Source: TMED23 sp913054205
Lineage (GTDB): Bacteria > Pseudomonadota > Alphaproteobacteria > Rhodospirillales > UBA2165
Direction of reading: 5' to 3'
DNA: 64,000 bases
NCBI GenBank assembly: GCA_046582495.1
Contig: JAYGEG010000067.1
Location: forward strand, 1-64,000
Within the stretch, counting starts at the first letter, position 1. Every line of letters begins with the position of its first letter. The notes beneath the pieces were generated by a model that was given only the letters and a program-made list of their open reading frames with translations, did no database searches and had not been told where the DNA came from. Positions 1 to 10,000 of the stretch are shown one piece after another. Made by a program: the position numbers and the translations under genes.

Positions 1-2
1 AA

Positions 3-596
3 TTTACCCGCGCCGCAAAAGAAATGAAAGTGACGTCTGAAGCCGGAACAGACCTCACTGTGAATATGGAAAATGCGCCGACAGTTGGCGTCTGGGGCTA
101 TTGCGATCGCCCCGGCACCGTCGCCCATTGGCCCGGCGGCATTATTGTGTCCTTCCCTTTGGAAAACACAGTCAATGGCAGGATTGTTATGGATGTCGGC
201 GATATAAATTTGACTTTCAAACGCTACCTTGAAAACCAAATCATCATGACGGTTGAAAATGATTTTATCACAAACATCGAAGGCAATGGCACGGACGCCC
301 AGATGTTTCGCCGTTATATGGAAGCCTGGGATGATAAAAACGCTTATGGCACCCCCCATGTCGGCTGGGGCCTGAATGAAGCTGCCCGTTATGAAGCCCT
401 TGCGTTTTATGATCAACGAGATACCAACGGCACCGAGCTGCGAGCTTATGCTGGAAACTTCCTTTATTCCACCGGTGCCAATGAGTTTGCCAAGCGCTAC
501 ACCCTTGGCCATTTTGATCTACCCATTGGAAATTGCACGATTACTGTCGACGGCACCACCGTTGTCGACAACGGCAATTTGACGGACGCGTTTTAA
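3..596 (+). CDS. NicX-like 2,5-dihydroxypyridine 5,6-dioxygenase (C-terminal part)
   Basis: The frame is open to the left edge, so the N-terminus lies outside the window. An internal Met falls at 24. The visible ~195 residues resemble the C-terminal half of NicX, a non-haem iron dioxygenase with an M29 aminopeptidase-like fold that opens 2,5-dihydroxypyridine to N-formylmaleamate. The family's metal-ligand pattern is visible: a His in TPHVGWGL and an H-x-D pair in LGHFDLP. The HWPGG segment near the start also fits. The next gene overlaps its stop codon (TAATG) and resembles the NicD hydrolase that uses the NicX product, which supports the call. The alternative is a generic M29-type leucyl aminopeptidase. 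Family confidence is good; the substrate is inferred. Confidence 0.72.
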   Translation, partial: FTRAAKEMKVTSEAGTDLTVNMENAPTVGVWGYCDRPGTVAHWPGGIIVSFPLENTVNGRIVMDVGDINLTFKRYLENQIIMTVENDFITNIEGNGTDAQMFRRYMEAWDDKNAYGTPHVGWGLNEAARYEALAFYDQRDTNGTELRAYAGNFLYSTGANEFAKRYTLGHFDLPIGNCTITVDGTTVVDNGNLTDAF

Positions 597-1372
597 TGGC
601 TTTTTCAATTAACCATCACGAAAAAGGTCCCAAGGACAGGGCGGCAGTTATTTTCCTGCACGGCGTAGGCGGCGATGGGCATTCGTGGGATTTCCAACTT
701 GAGAGTTTTTCAGTTCAGAACCGGGCCATCGCCTGGGATATGCCGGGCTACGGTGCTTCGCCGCTTATAGACCCGATGACTTTCGAGGCTCTCGGCGATG
801 GATTAATCAGCCTTATGGATCATCTTAAAATCGAACGAGCCCACCTGGTCGGCCATTCGATGGGTGGTATGGTCGCCCAACAGGCAATCGCCACCGCGCC
901 AAACCGTTTTGCCAGTCTGGTTCTTTCGGCAACCAGCCCTGCTTTTGGTAAACCTGACGGTGACTTTCAAAAAGAATTTGTTGCCGCGCGTATTAAGCCG
1001 CTTGAAGACGGACTCACCATGGCCGATCTCGCCAAAAAACAGGTGCCAGGCATGATGGGTGATGATCCCAGCCCCGTTGGCAGCGCGATGGCCCACGCAT
1101 CAATGTCAAAAGTCTCGATTGAGACGTTTAAGGCTTCGATGGAATGTTTGGTGACATTCGACCGCCGCGATAATCTCAGTTTGATCACCGCACCAACCTT
1201 GGTGCTCGCCGGAGAAAAAGACACCAACGCCCCGGCTCCGATGATGGAAAAAATGGCAAGTAAAATTCCGGGCTCTAAATATATCTGCATCCCAGGCGTT
1301 GGCCATCTCGCTAATTTGGAGCGGCCAAAGGAATTCGACACAATCGTCAGAAAATTTATTGAAAAAAATTAG
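596..1372 (+). CDS. alpha/beta hydrolase, NicD-like (N-formylmaleamate deformylase type)
   Basis: A 258-residue alpha/beta hydrolase. The start at 596 is chosen because its ATG shares a base with the upstream stop; a longer in-frame ORF from 533 would overlap the previous gene by 64 bases. An oxyanion-loop HGVGGDGHSW lies near residue 20, the nucleophile elbow is GHSMGGM, and the C-terminal catalytic His is in GVGHLANLERP. The family includes 3-oxoadipate enol-lactonases and NicD. Coupling to a NicX-like gene favours deformylation of N-formylmaleamate or a related ring-cleavage product (inference). A generic ester or lactone hydrolase remains possible. Confidence 0.75.
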   Translation: MAFSINHHEKGPKDRAAVIFLHGVGGDGHSWDFQLESFSVQNRAIAWDMPGYGASPLIDPMTFEALGDGLISLMDHLKIERAHLVGHSMGGMVAQQAIATAPNRFASLVLSATSPAFGKPDGDFQKEFVAARIKPLEDGLTMADLAKKQVPGMMGDDPSPVGSAMAHASMSKVSIETFKASMECLVTFDRRDNLSLITAPTLVLAGEKDTNAPAPMMEKMASKIPGSKYICIPGVGHLANLERPKEFDTIVRKFIEKN

Positions 1373-1384
1373 GAAGACTAACCC

Positions 1385-2641
1385 ATGGCAGGCAACAAAA
1401 TTGAACCAGACAAACCAATGTTCGACCCCGATTCCTGGGGGCTGACAAAACAACAGACTGATTTGACCGCACTCGCCCGCAAATTGGGTCAGGAGAAATT
1501 CGCCGGCCGCGCTGAGAAATGGGATCGCGAGGCGATCTTCCCGATGGCCAATTATAAAGATTTGCATAAATCAGGTTTGCTCGGCATCTGCATCCCGAAA
1601 AAATACAAAGGCCTGGGTGCGGACCAAAAAACCTATGCCCTAACCGCAGCCGAAATTGGGCGCTATTGCGGCGCCACCGCGCTCACCTGGAACATGCATG
1701 TCGCATCGTGCCTGTGGACCGGCTCGCTCGCCGATGATTTGCCAATGAGCCGAGAGCAACGCAAAAACCACAACCGTCGCCGCGGCATTCACTATGAGCG
1801 CATCCTCAAAAAGGGCGCGATCTATGCGCAACCCTTTTCAGAAGGCGGCGCCGCCGCTGCCGGCTTTAGACCTTTTGGCACCTTGGCAACCAAAGTTGAA
1901 GGCGGCTGGCTGATAAATGGTAAAAAGATTTTTGCTTCGCTTGCTGGCTCGGCCGATTATTACGGCGTGCTGTGTACCGAAGATAAAGAAATCCTCAGCC
2001 GCAAAGACACCATGTATTTCGGCATTCCCGCCAATGCAACCGGCATCACCATCGAAGGTGATTGGGATCCTCTGGGCATGCGGGGCACGGTTTCACGCAA
2101 TTTAATTTTTGAAAATGTGTTTGTGCCGGAGGATGCCGCGCTCATGCCAAAAGGCATCTATTTCGAGGCCGTTGTTCGCTGGCCGCATATGTTTACTTCG
2201 CTAACGCCAAGTTATATGGGCATTGCGCAAGCAGCTTATGATTTTACCGTCAATTATTTGCGCGGCGAAGTTGAAGGCACGCCGCCGGTCAAACGCCGGA
2301 TGTATCCCACCAAACAACATGCAGTTGCTGAAATGCGGATCATGCTTGAGCAAACCAAAGCGGTTTGGTTCCAAATGCTCAATGATGCAAAACCAAATCC
2401 CAGCAAGGACGAAGTATTGCGGGCCTATGTTGCGCAGTACACCGTGATGGAGAATTCAAATGAATTGGCACAGCTTGCCATTCGCACCTGCGGCGGGCAG
2501 TCGATATTAAAGTCTCTCCCGCTCGAGCGACTCTATCGCGACAGCCGCTGTGGTGGCTTGATGCTGCCATGGACGTCAGAGCTGTGCATCGATAAACTTG
2601 GCCGCGAATGTCTCTATGAACGCGGCGAAGAAGACGATTAA
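1385..2641 (+). CDS. acyl-CoA dehydrogenase family protein
   Basis: 418 residues, with the layout of the acyl-CoA dehydrogenase superfamily: an N-terminal helical domain, a middle beta domain (AQPFSEGGAAAAGFRPFGT, then WLINGKKIFASLAGSADYY) and a C-terminal helical domain ending in the family-typical block RTCGGQSILKSLPLERLYRD. It should be an FAD flavoprotein oxidising an acyl-CoA or acting as a related monooxygenase. It starts 12 bases after the hydrolase and ends 2 bases before the acyl-CoA ligase, so ligase and dehydrogenase probably act in sequence on one CoA thioester. The substrate is unknown. Confidence 0.85.
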   Translation: MAGNKIEPDKPMFDPDSWGLTKQQTDLTALARKLGQEKFAGRAEKWDREAIFPMANYKDLHKSGLLGICIPKKYKGLGADQKTYALTAAEIGRYCGATALTWNMHVASCLWTGSLADDLPMSREQRKNHNRRRGIHYERILKKGAIYAQPFSEGGAAAAGFRPFGTLATKVEGGWLINGKKIFASLAGSADYYGVLCTEDKEILSRKDTMYFGIPANATGITIEGDWDPLGMRGTVSRNLIFENVFVPEDAALMPKGIYFEAVVRWPHMFTSLTPSYMGIAQAAYDFTVNYLRGEVEGTPPVKRRMYPTKQHAVAEMRIMLEQTKAVWFQMLNDAKPNPSKDEVLRAYVAQYTVMENSNELAQLAIRTCGGQSILKSLPLERLYRDSRCGGLMLPWTSELCIDKLGRECLYERGEEDD

Positions 2642-2643
2642 AA

Positions 2644-4161
2644 ATGACTGGAAACCTATCCTTCTGGCTCGAAAAAAACGCAAGTTTCACGCCAGATAAA
2701 ACGGCTATTCGGTTTGAAGGCAATGACATTAGTTATGCGGCTTTTGCTGAGAAAGTTCGCGATCATGCCCGCGTTTTAAAACATGTCTATGGCGTCGGTC
2801 GGGGCGACCGAGTTGCTTTTTTAGGGCTGAATTCCCCTGATCTGCTCTACCTCTTTTTTGCGTGCGCGAGACTAGGGGCAATGTTCCTGCCGTTGAACTG
2901 GCGTTTGGCGGGCCCGGAACATGTCTATATTATGAAAGATGCGGCCGCAAAAATCCTCATCTGCGATTCAGAATTTGAAGAAGCAGGCAATGGCCTCCGC
3001 GAGGACTTTCCCGATTGTGAATTTGTCGCCAGTGATTTTGACGCCGCCGATTGGCTTAATTTGCAAAAGGATATCGCCTCGGCTGAAGGTGACGACAGCA
3101 ACCCGCATGTCGATATGGATACACCGTTTTTGCTGGTCTACACCTCCGGCACAACTGGCAGGCCCAAAGGCGCGGTTCTCACTCAACAAGGAATTCAAAC
3201 CAACGCTCATAACTCAGTCCATTACTGTGAAATGACGGCCTCCGATCACATTTTAACCGCCTTGCCGATGTTCCATGTTGGCGGGCTAAACATCCAGACC
3301 ACACCTGCGTTTTATGTTGGCGCCACCGTCACCATTCACCGGCGATTTGATCCAGGCGATGTGCTCAAAATGGTAAATGATGAGAAGCCGACGCTGATGG
3401 TCTTGGTCCCGGCGACAGTTCAGGCCGTTATATCTCACCCCCAATGGATGGAAACAGATCTTTCAAGTCTGCGCCTAGTCAATACAGGCTCTTCGATGGT
3501 GCCGCTTCATCTGATTACCGCTTTTCATGATCGCGGTATTCCGGTCGGCCAAATTTATGGCTCCACCGAAACCGGCCCAATCGCTATTTATCAGAAAATT
3601 AAAAACGCGCTCGCCAAGCCAGGGTCAACCGGAAAAGTGGCCCTCCATTGCGAGATGCGAATTGTCGATGATGAGAGCAAAGATGTCGCGCAAGGCCAGT
3701 CCGGCGAAATTCTCTTAAAAGGCGGCAATATTCTTTTTGAATATTGGGGCAATGAACAAGCGACAAACGACGCCCTTCGAGATGGCTGGTTTTACACTGG
3801 CGACATCGGCTATCAGGATGAAGACGGCGATGTGTGGATCAATGATCGGAAAAATGACGTCGTGATATCCGGCGGTGAAAATATCTACCCAGCCGAGATC
3901 GAAGCCTTCATCCATGAGATGCCCGACGTCGTCGATGCTGTGGTTGTTGGCCGCGCGGATGAAAAATGGGGCGAAGTGCCGGTTGCCGTTGTTATTCCAA
4001 GTGACGGCAAGACAATCACAGAAGCCGATTTTCTGGGCCGCTTTCAAGATCAACTGGCACGCTTCAAACACCCCAAGGACGTCATATTCGTCGATGATTT
4101 CCCGCGCAGCGCCTTGGGCAAAGTCCTAAAATACAAAGTCCGCGAAATGATCGCAGATTAG
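2644..4161 (+). CDS. class I adenylate-forming acyl-CoA synthetase
   Basis: 505 residues of the ANL superfamily. The P-loop-like motif YTSGTTGRPKGAVL lies near residue 165, the A5 motif is IYGSTETGP, the A7 region reads GWFYTGDIGY, the hinge is NDRKNDVVISGGENIYPAEIE and the catalytic Lys is in PRSALGKVLKY near the C-terminus. It activates a carboxylic acid with ATP and transfers it to CoA in the cytoplasm. The gene sits two bases after the acyl-CoA dehydrogenase and is probably the last gene of that transcript. Medium- or long-chain fatty acid or an aromatic acid are both possible substrates; sequence alone does not decide. Confidence 0.9.
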   Translation: MTGNLSFWLEKNASFTPDKTAIRFEGNDISYAAFAEKVRDHARVLKHVYGVGRGDRVAFLGLNSPDLLYLFFACARLGAMFLPLNWRLAGPEHVYIMKDAAAKILICDSEFEEAGNGLREDFPDCEFVASDFDAADWLNLQKDIASAEGDDSNPHVDMDTPFLLVYTSGTTGRPKGAVLTQQGIQTNAHNSVHYCEMTASDHILTALPMFHVGGLNIQTTPAFYVGATVTIHRRFDPGDVLKMVNDEKPTLMVLVPATVQAVISHPQWMETDLSSLRLVNTGSSMVPLHLITAFHDRGIPVGQIYGSTETGPIAIYQKIKNALAKPGSTGKVALHCEMRIVDDESKDVAQGQSGEILLKGGNILFEYWGNEQATNDALRDGWFYTGDIGYQDEDGDVWINDRKNDVVISGGENIYPAEIEAFIHEMPDVVDAVVVGRADEKWGEVPVAVVIPSDGKTITEADFLGRFQDQLARFKHPKDVIFVDDFPRSALGKVLKYKVREMIAD

Positions 4162-4236
4162 GTGATCAGGTTGCGCTTAGCGGTTCTGCGAGCTACATGT
4201 AGTCAATGAACTATCAGAGAAATTAAGGACAACGTC

Positions 4237-5067
4237 ATGAACCAAGTGGTCACCGAGCGAACAGTCGAGGCTACGCTCACCTATTGCATTGATGATGGCA
4301 CTATGCCGGTCAATGAAACAAAAAATGCCATTACAAAGATGCCGACCTATAGCGGTAAATTTGATGACCATGTCATGCCCATCCATAATGCGCGGGAATG
4401 GGATAAGCCCTTTAATCTTGACGTGCACGGCTTCGAACTTGTCGAGCACAATACGGCGGTTAAAGATTTCCTCGACCCAGAAGAAATTAAAGCAACCTAC
4501 TACCCTGAGATTGAAGAACTTATCAAAAAGCATTCCGGCGCCTCGCGCGTGGTTATTTTTGACCATACAGTGCGGACGGGAAATGATGAAAAACGCGAAG
4601 AGTTGCTTTTGCGCGAACCCGTAAAGCGCGTTCACAATGATTACACCGAGTGGTCTGGTCCTCAACGGGTGCGCGATATACTGCCGGATGAAGCAGAAGA
4701 ACTTTCGAAAAATCGCTTCGCTGTCATTCAAGCGTGGCGACCTATTCAGCCGGTTCTCTATACCAACCCGCTGGCCATTTGCGATGCCCGCAGCCTGCCG
4801 GAAAAAGATTTAATTATCTCTGAGCGCCGCTATCCTGACCGGGTTGGGCAAACCTATCAAATCGCCCATAACGACAATCACCAATGGTTTTATTTCCCAG
4901 AAATGAAGCGCGAGGAAGCGATTGTCTTCAAAGTTTATGAGTCCGAAAAGGATGGCCGCGCCCGCTTCACTGCGCACACGTCATTCGATGATCCATTAAC
5001 ACCAGAAGGCTCGCCGCCCCGCGAAAGTATCGAAATTAGAACGCTCGCGTTTTTTGATCCGGAATAA
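4237..5067 (+). CDS. CmcJ/NvfI family oxidoreductase-like protein
   Basis: 276 residues resembling the CmcJ/NvfI family (relatives of cephamycin CmcJ and fungal AsaB-type hydroxylases). Visible family features are HNDYTEWSGPQRVRD mid-protein, FAVIQAWRPI, ICDARSLPEKDLI, a late NDNHQWFYFPEM block and the SFDDPL-to-ESIEIRTLAF C-terminus. The His residues in HNDYT and NDNHQWFYF are candidate metal ligands of an Fe(II)/2-oxoglutarate-type site (inference). It starts 75 bases after the ligase, perhaps in the same transcript, and converges with the TauE-type gene, whose end lies 2 bases beyond its stop. The substrate is unknown. Confidence 0.75.
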   Translation: MNQVVTERTVEATLTYCIDDGTMPVNETKNAITKMPTYSGKFDDHVMPIHNAREWDKPFNLDVHGFELVEHNTAVKDFLDPEEIKATYYPEIEELIKKHSGASRVVIFDHTVRTGNDEKREELLLREPVKRVHNDYTEWSGPQRVRDILPDEAEELSKNRFAVIQAWRPIQPVLYTNPLAICDARSLPEKDLIISERRYPDRVGQTYQIAHNDNHQWFYFPEMKREEAIVFKVYESEKDGRARFTAHTSFDDPLTPEGSPPRESIEIRTLAFFDPE

Positions 5068-5069
5068 AG

Positions 5070-5813
5070 CTAAAGAATAACGATTGAGGCCCCAAGCACG
5101 ACAATGGCAACAAGCGTAAACTTCTTAAACATTTCCTGAGGTGCCAAATTGAATATTTTGGCGCCGATCCAACCGCCGAGCATTTGACCCGGTGCCAGAA
5201 GTATACCTTTGACAAAAATGTCCCAACCAATTGCACCAGTAACGGCAAGCGTACCCGTGATAAGCAAAATCGTCAGCCCAGCTCCGATGACTATGTTGGC
5301 TCGTTGAACACGTGCTGAGTCTGGATATGCAATTACATAAATGACCAATGCAGAACCGCCCACGCCTGCAAATCCATTAATTAAACCGGATATCCCACCA
5401 AAAAAAGAAGCGGCAGTAATTCCCCGTTTTCCTCGATATTGCCAACCGCTCATTATTAACAGTGCTGCAATGATAATGAATATGCCGATAACTTTGCGCA
5501 CTGTCGTGGGATCTTGATACAGCAGTAATCCACTTCCAATAGGCGTCGCTATCATAATCGCTAAATACAGTGCGCGCATATCGTGCCAGTTGGCCATACG
5601 CATTGCAGCAGGATAGAGCTGTACTGATAACAGCAAGCCGCCGATACAAATCAGCGCCAGGGCTTCGACAGGGCTAAATATCAATGTCATCAAAGGCATC
5701 ATGACCATGCCACCACCCCAACCGGTATAGCCGTGCATTAAACCGCCAAGAATGACGATGCCAAACGCATAGGCAAAATGGAGGGTCAGGAGATCGCTGA
5801 GAAATTCGACCAT
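5070..5813 (-). CDS. TauE/SafE family sulfite exporter-like membrane protein
   Basis: 247 residues, very hydrophobic, with about eight predicted membrane segments. The N-terminal repeat carries GGLMHGYTGWGGGMVMMPLM and the second repeat INGFAGVGGSALVIYVIAY, the paired glycine-rich motifs of TauE/SafE permeases. These export sulfite, sulfoacetate or other organic anions. It is the last gene of the minus-strand hmgA operon, 14 bases after the P450, which suggests export of a product or by-product of the pathway (inference). A second, frameshifted family member lies at 29084. Confidence 0.88.
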   Translation of the reverse strand: MVEFLSDLLTLHFAYAFGIVILGGLMHGYTGWGGGMVMMPLMTLIFSPVEALALICIGGLLLSVQLYPAAMRMANWHDMRALYLAIMIATPIGSGLLLYQDPTTVRKVIGIFIIIAALLIMSGWQYRGKRGITAASFFGGISGLINGFAGVGGSALVIYVIAYPDSARVQRANIVIGAGLTILLITGTLAVTGAIGWDIFVKGILLAPGQMLGGWIGAKIFNLAPQEMFKKFTLVAIVVLGASIVIL

Positions 5814-5827
5814 ATTTAACGTCTACG

Positions 5828-7054
5828 CTAGGTAACCGATACCGGCAAGACTTCGAGGCCTCTGAAGCGTGCACGACCATGATTGCGCTTTTCCCCGGTC
5901 GCACGAAGATTTGGGAAACGTTCAACAAACTTGCCAACAGCAACGTGTCCTTCTATTCGACCCAAGGTATTGCCCATGCAAATATGTTTACCAATTCCAA
6001 AGGCGATCTGAGGGTTAGGCTGCCTGCCGATATCTACTTCTTCCGGGTTTTCGAATTTTTCCGGATCGCGGTTTGCTGCTCCAATACAGGTATGTAGAAA
6101 GGTACCTGCCGAAATCGTGACTTTGCTTCCTTCAGGCCCAAATTCAACGTCTTCAACAGCTTTGCGGTTGCCAATTTGTAAGGGGCTTTGAAAGCGCAGA
6201 AATTCTTCGACCGCGGTCTTAATCAGGCTTGGATCATCACGCAATCTTTGCAATTGGTCAGGGTAATCCAACAATATGCTGATGCCATTGCCGACCAAAT
6301 TGGCAGTCGTTTCGTGCCCGGCGTTCAGAAGAAATATACAATTCTGCACCAATTCAATCGGCGTCAGATTTTCACCATCTACTTCACCAAAAATCAATGA
6401 AGAGAGCACCTCGCCCATCTCACCGCCTTCCGGCATTTTGCGGCGTTCAGAGATGAGTTCCTCAAGAAGCGCGCCAAATTCCTCTACTGCCGCGTGACCA
6501 TCTTCAATTTTCTCCGGCGTCACCACGGGGTCAAGGGCACCCAGTATTAAATTAGAATAATTGTGGAGTTTGTGGCGATGCTCTTCTGGTACGCCGAGCA
6601 TGTCGGCTATGATTTCCGTCGGCAATGCAAGAGCATAGTCATTCACGACATCGAATTCACCTTGCGCTGCCAGGCGATCAAGCAAGCGATCAACAATCCC
6701 GTCAATCACCGGTTCCAACTCCGACAGTTTTCTGGGTGAAAACGCTTCCGATAATAATTTCCGCACACGTGTGTGTTTGGGCGGATCGTTAAAAACCAGG
6801 CTTGTGGTGTGATGAACATAAAGCGGGCCATCACCAAATTTCGGCTTAAAATCAACGGTCTTGTCTGAGCTCATGGCGGGATGCCGAAAGCTCTGAACGA
6901 CATCTTCATATCGTGTTAAAAAATAAGATCCATCTGGATTTCGGTGGACTGGATCATTTTCCCGCATCAATTTGTATGTCGGGAACGGATCGTCCAGAAA
7001 CGCTTGGTCTATTTTATTAACGTCAAAGTTTTCAGCAGTTTTCTGATCGTCCAT
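5828..7054 (-). CDS. cytochrome P450
   Basis: 408 residues, a typical soluble bacterial P450 without a membrane anchor. The I-helix motif AGHETTAN lies near residue 245, the K-helix ExxR is in EEFLRFQSP near 290, and the haem-thiolate loop FGIGKHICMG is near 355, with Cys as iron ligand. It needs ferredoxin and ferredoxin reductase partners, none of which is adjacent. It lies 11 bases downstream of the molybdopterin enzyme and 14 upstream of the TauE-type gene, so it is probably cotranscribed with hmgA and fahA. Hydroxylation of an aromatic ring feeding the homogentisate route is a reasonable guess, not shown by the sequence. Confidence 0.93.
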   Translation of the reverse strand: MDDQKTAENFDVNKIDQAFLDDPFPTYKLMRENDPVHRNPDGSYFLTRYEDVVQSFRHPAMSSDKTVDFKPKFGDGPLYVHHTTSLVFNDPPKHTRVRKLLSEAFSPRKLSELEPVIDGIVDRLLDRLAAQGEFDVVNDYALALPTEIIADMLGVPEEHRHKLHNYSNLILGALDPVVTPEKIEDGHAAVEEFGALLEELISERRKMPEGGEMGEVLSSLIFGEVDGENLTPIELVQNCIFLLNAGHETTANLVGNGISILLDYPDQLQRLRDDPSLIKTAVEEFLRFQSPLQIGNRKAVEDVEFGPEGSKVTISAGTFLHTCIGAANRDPEKFENPEEVDIGRQPNPQIAFGIGKHICMGNTLGRIEGHVAVGKFVERFPNLRATGEKRNHGRARFRGLEVLPVSVT

Positions 7055-7065
7055 TATCCTGTTCC

Positions 7066-10000
7066 TTATGCCGGCGGCACGATCTCTTTTTCCGGCTTAG
7101 CTGCGGATTCATTCGTATCGAGTTCCGTGCCGCCATCCCACAATACAACCTCAACCAAAGCAGAACTTGTCGCCATCGAATGAGATTGTTTGATTTGCAT
7201 TCGCCGAGGCGTCAATTGGTTGAGACAACCACCTCGGTCAACTGAGTTCCCTGGCTCACCCAAAGGATCATATATCGCGCAAGATTCATAACCATGCAAA
7301 ACTCCCCGCGCCAATCGTGTGGTTGGAAAGGCCGCACAGATAACCGCCCCTCTTTCGTTATAGATTTTGATAAGATCAAACTTCTTAATACCGCGATCTT
7401 CCGCATCCTTAGTATTTATCCGCAAAGTCCAATAATAATAACCGTCGATCTCGACGCGATGGTCAACGATATCGTTTAGAAAACTATCCTTACCGTCGCC
7501 TTGACTGTGATAGCTGTATCGCGCGTGTGGGGTCATCATCAAAAGTGGATATTTGCCAAAACGATCACCATCGCTGGGCCCTTCCCAACTTGGTGTATAG
7601 CGCGCAATGGTTGGACGCTCGGGATCATCTGCATCAAATCGTTTGAGGCTGTTGCAATCGAACTCAATCTTACCAGATTGCGTTTGTAAGCCTTTCAGAA
7701 ACTCTTCCGTATAATCGGCTGGAAGTGGATGAGGTTCCGGCACATCTTTTTTACGTCCTTCTGCAAACCAGCGGAAAGAAACCGGCGGGCGGAGTTCTTC
7801 TTTCAAAGGCGGTACGACAAAATATCCCTTTTTAAGGAATTTTTTCCAGGAAATATGTTTCGGCAGATCAGAGGCCTCAAATTGCCGCTTCGCCCAATCC
7901 AGTTCACTCATGCCTTCTGAAAACAAAAGGCCTAATCCCAGACGCTGCGCGATCTCAAGAAAGATTTGATAGTCTGATTTGGATTCACCTAATGGCTCAA
8001 TGCATTTGTGCTGGAATGTTATCACCCGGTGGTTCAATTGGTTTTGACCATGATGTGTGTAGCCGCCGATTCCTGCCCATTCGCTGATGTCAAATCTTTC
8101 CATATGCGTGCAGGCTGGCAAGATTATATCTGCGAATTTTGCATCACCCTCCATCCAAATCGATTGATTGACGACAAACTCCAAATTCTCAGAGGCATAC
8201 ATTTTAACGTATCTATTGGTGTCGCTCATGGTGCCAAACATGGAGCCACCGTATTTATAAAGCATCTTCACAGGTGCCTGACCCTGCTTGGGATAAACAA
8301 ACTTATTGAACTGGCCCTCAATGGTTTTGCCGTCCCAGGCATAGCCTTCAACGGTTTTACCTGCTATCGCTTCCGGCATATGCAGCCGGGGAATTTTTTG
8401 GCTGGTTGTATTGATTGTCGGCAGTTGCGGCATACGCTGATAGAGCGAGACCGCCAAAGCCGTATTGGTCAAATCGCCGGAAATACCACCATCAGCATAG
8501 CCTGGGAAATAAAAATGCAAATCCAACGGCGTTGCGCGCTGCATATTACCGAGATTGACGCCTGGTTTTCCAATGCCTTGCATTGCCATCAGGCAAATCA
8601 TCATACGTGACCATTGAATGCCCGTTGCATTTCGGCAAGCACCTCCGTAGCCATTTCCAGCACCGCCGGCGGACAGATAAACTTTTTTATTGCCCCAAGC
8701 TCGAGCCAGAGCACGAACTTCTTTGGCTGACACACCGGTTTCCTCAGCCTGCCACTCAGGCGTTTTGGGAATACCGTCATCGTCACCAAGAACATAGGTC
8801 TTCCATTTATCGAACCCGAGCGTTCGTTTGGCGACATAATCCTGGTCATATAGATTTTCGGTTATCCACACATAAGCGATTGCCAAAGCCAATGCCGGAT
8901 CAGTCTGCGGTTTAGGCGCCAACCATTTGCCACCCAACATCTGCGCTGTGTCATTATAAAACGGATCAATATGAACAAATTTGATATCGAGCTTTTTCAG
9001 CCATTGGCGCCTGATAGAACCTTCGTGTGATCCATAATTGCCACTTGTCGCTTCCGGATTACTGGACCAAAAAACAACCATTTCGCAATGTTTTAGCAGA
9101 TCTTCAACCGTGCCATAATTTTCCGACATACCGACCCGAAGGCTATGTCCCCAATGGTGGAGACCGCCCCAATACCAGCCCTCCCAACTATCAGGATTAT
9201 GGTGAATTTCCGTATGGCCAACCAAATTCATGAAGCGGAAATTTGCACTGAGATAGTAGCCGACATTGCCAAATGTATGATGCGAGCCGTGACTGGAAGC
9301 CATTGAACCAGGCCCGTAATCTCGTTTCACGCGTTGGATTTCACTGGCAACAAGATCAAGAGCCTCATCCCAACTTATGCGCTCATATCCCGACTTTCCG
9401 CGATTTTGTGGATTGCGCTCTCCATTTGGATCAAAATCGACACGTTTCATGGGATGCAAAATGCGATCTGGCGAATAGACCATCGATTTCCAATTTTGGC
9501 CATGCGGCGACAGAGAGGTTTGCCGGGGAGGTGTGAAACTCTCACCCCGCGCCTCAATCGTCCAAGTACCGGGATCGCTTTCATCAAATTCTATTGGTGT
9601 TATGCGGAGAATTTTTTCATCTTTGACATAAACAAAAACCGGGCCACCATTGGTATTGCTGGTATAGCGCTTCGTACCATCCGCAAGAGTGGTGCCATAT
9701 TTCCAATCAATATTTTGTGTCAGCATAATGGTTTGCGCAAACCAATAGGCATCGGCATCGTCGCCCGTCATGGTCAGGTTAAATTCTTTTTGCGCATCAA
9801 TTTGCTGTTGGTAATCGACCGGCGGTATTAAAAGCTCAACGGCGATTTTGGAATCTTTAAACGCCAGACAAATATCGGGATCAGGATGAACACCCGATTT
9901 TGAGGTTACTTTGCCGTCCTTAAAAATAAAATAACGACCCTGGCTGTCATCAGCGATTTTTATCTGGGCGATAAGATTCTTTTCTTTAAGGCGAGATCGA

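Noticed and set aside
5036..5248. short minus-strand ORF across the end of the CmcJ-like gene
   Set aside because: It overlaps two well-supported genes in the wrong frame.
8008..8610. 200-codon plus-strand ORF antisense to the molybdopterin enzyme
   Set aside because: It is a shadow of a strongly conserved gene; no motif, no ribosome site and His/Cys-rich composition typical of an antisense frame.
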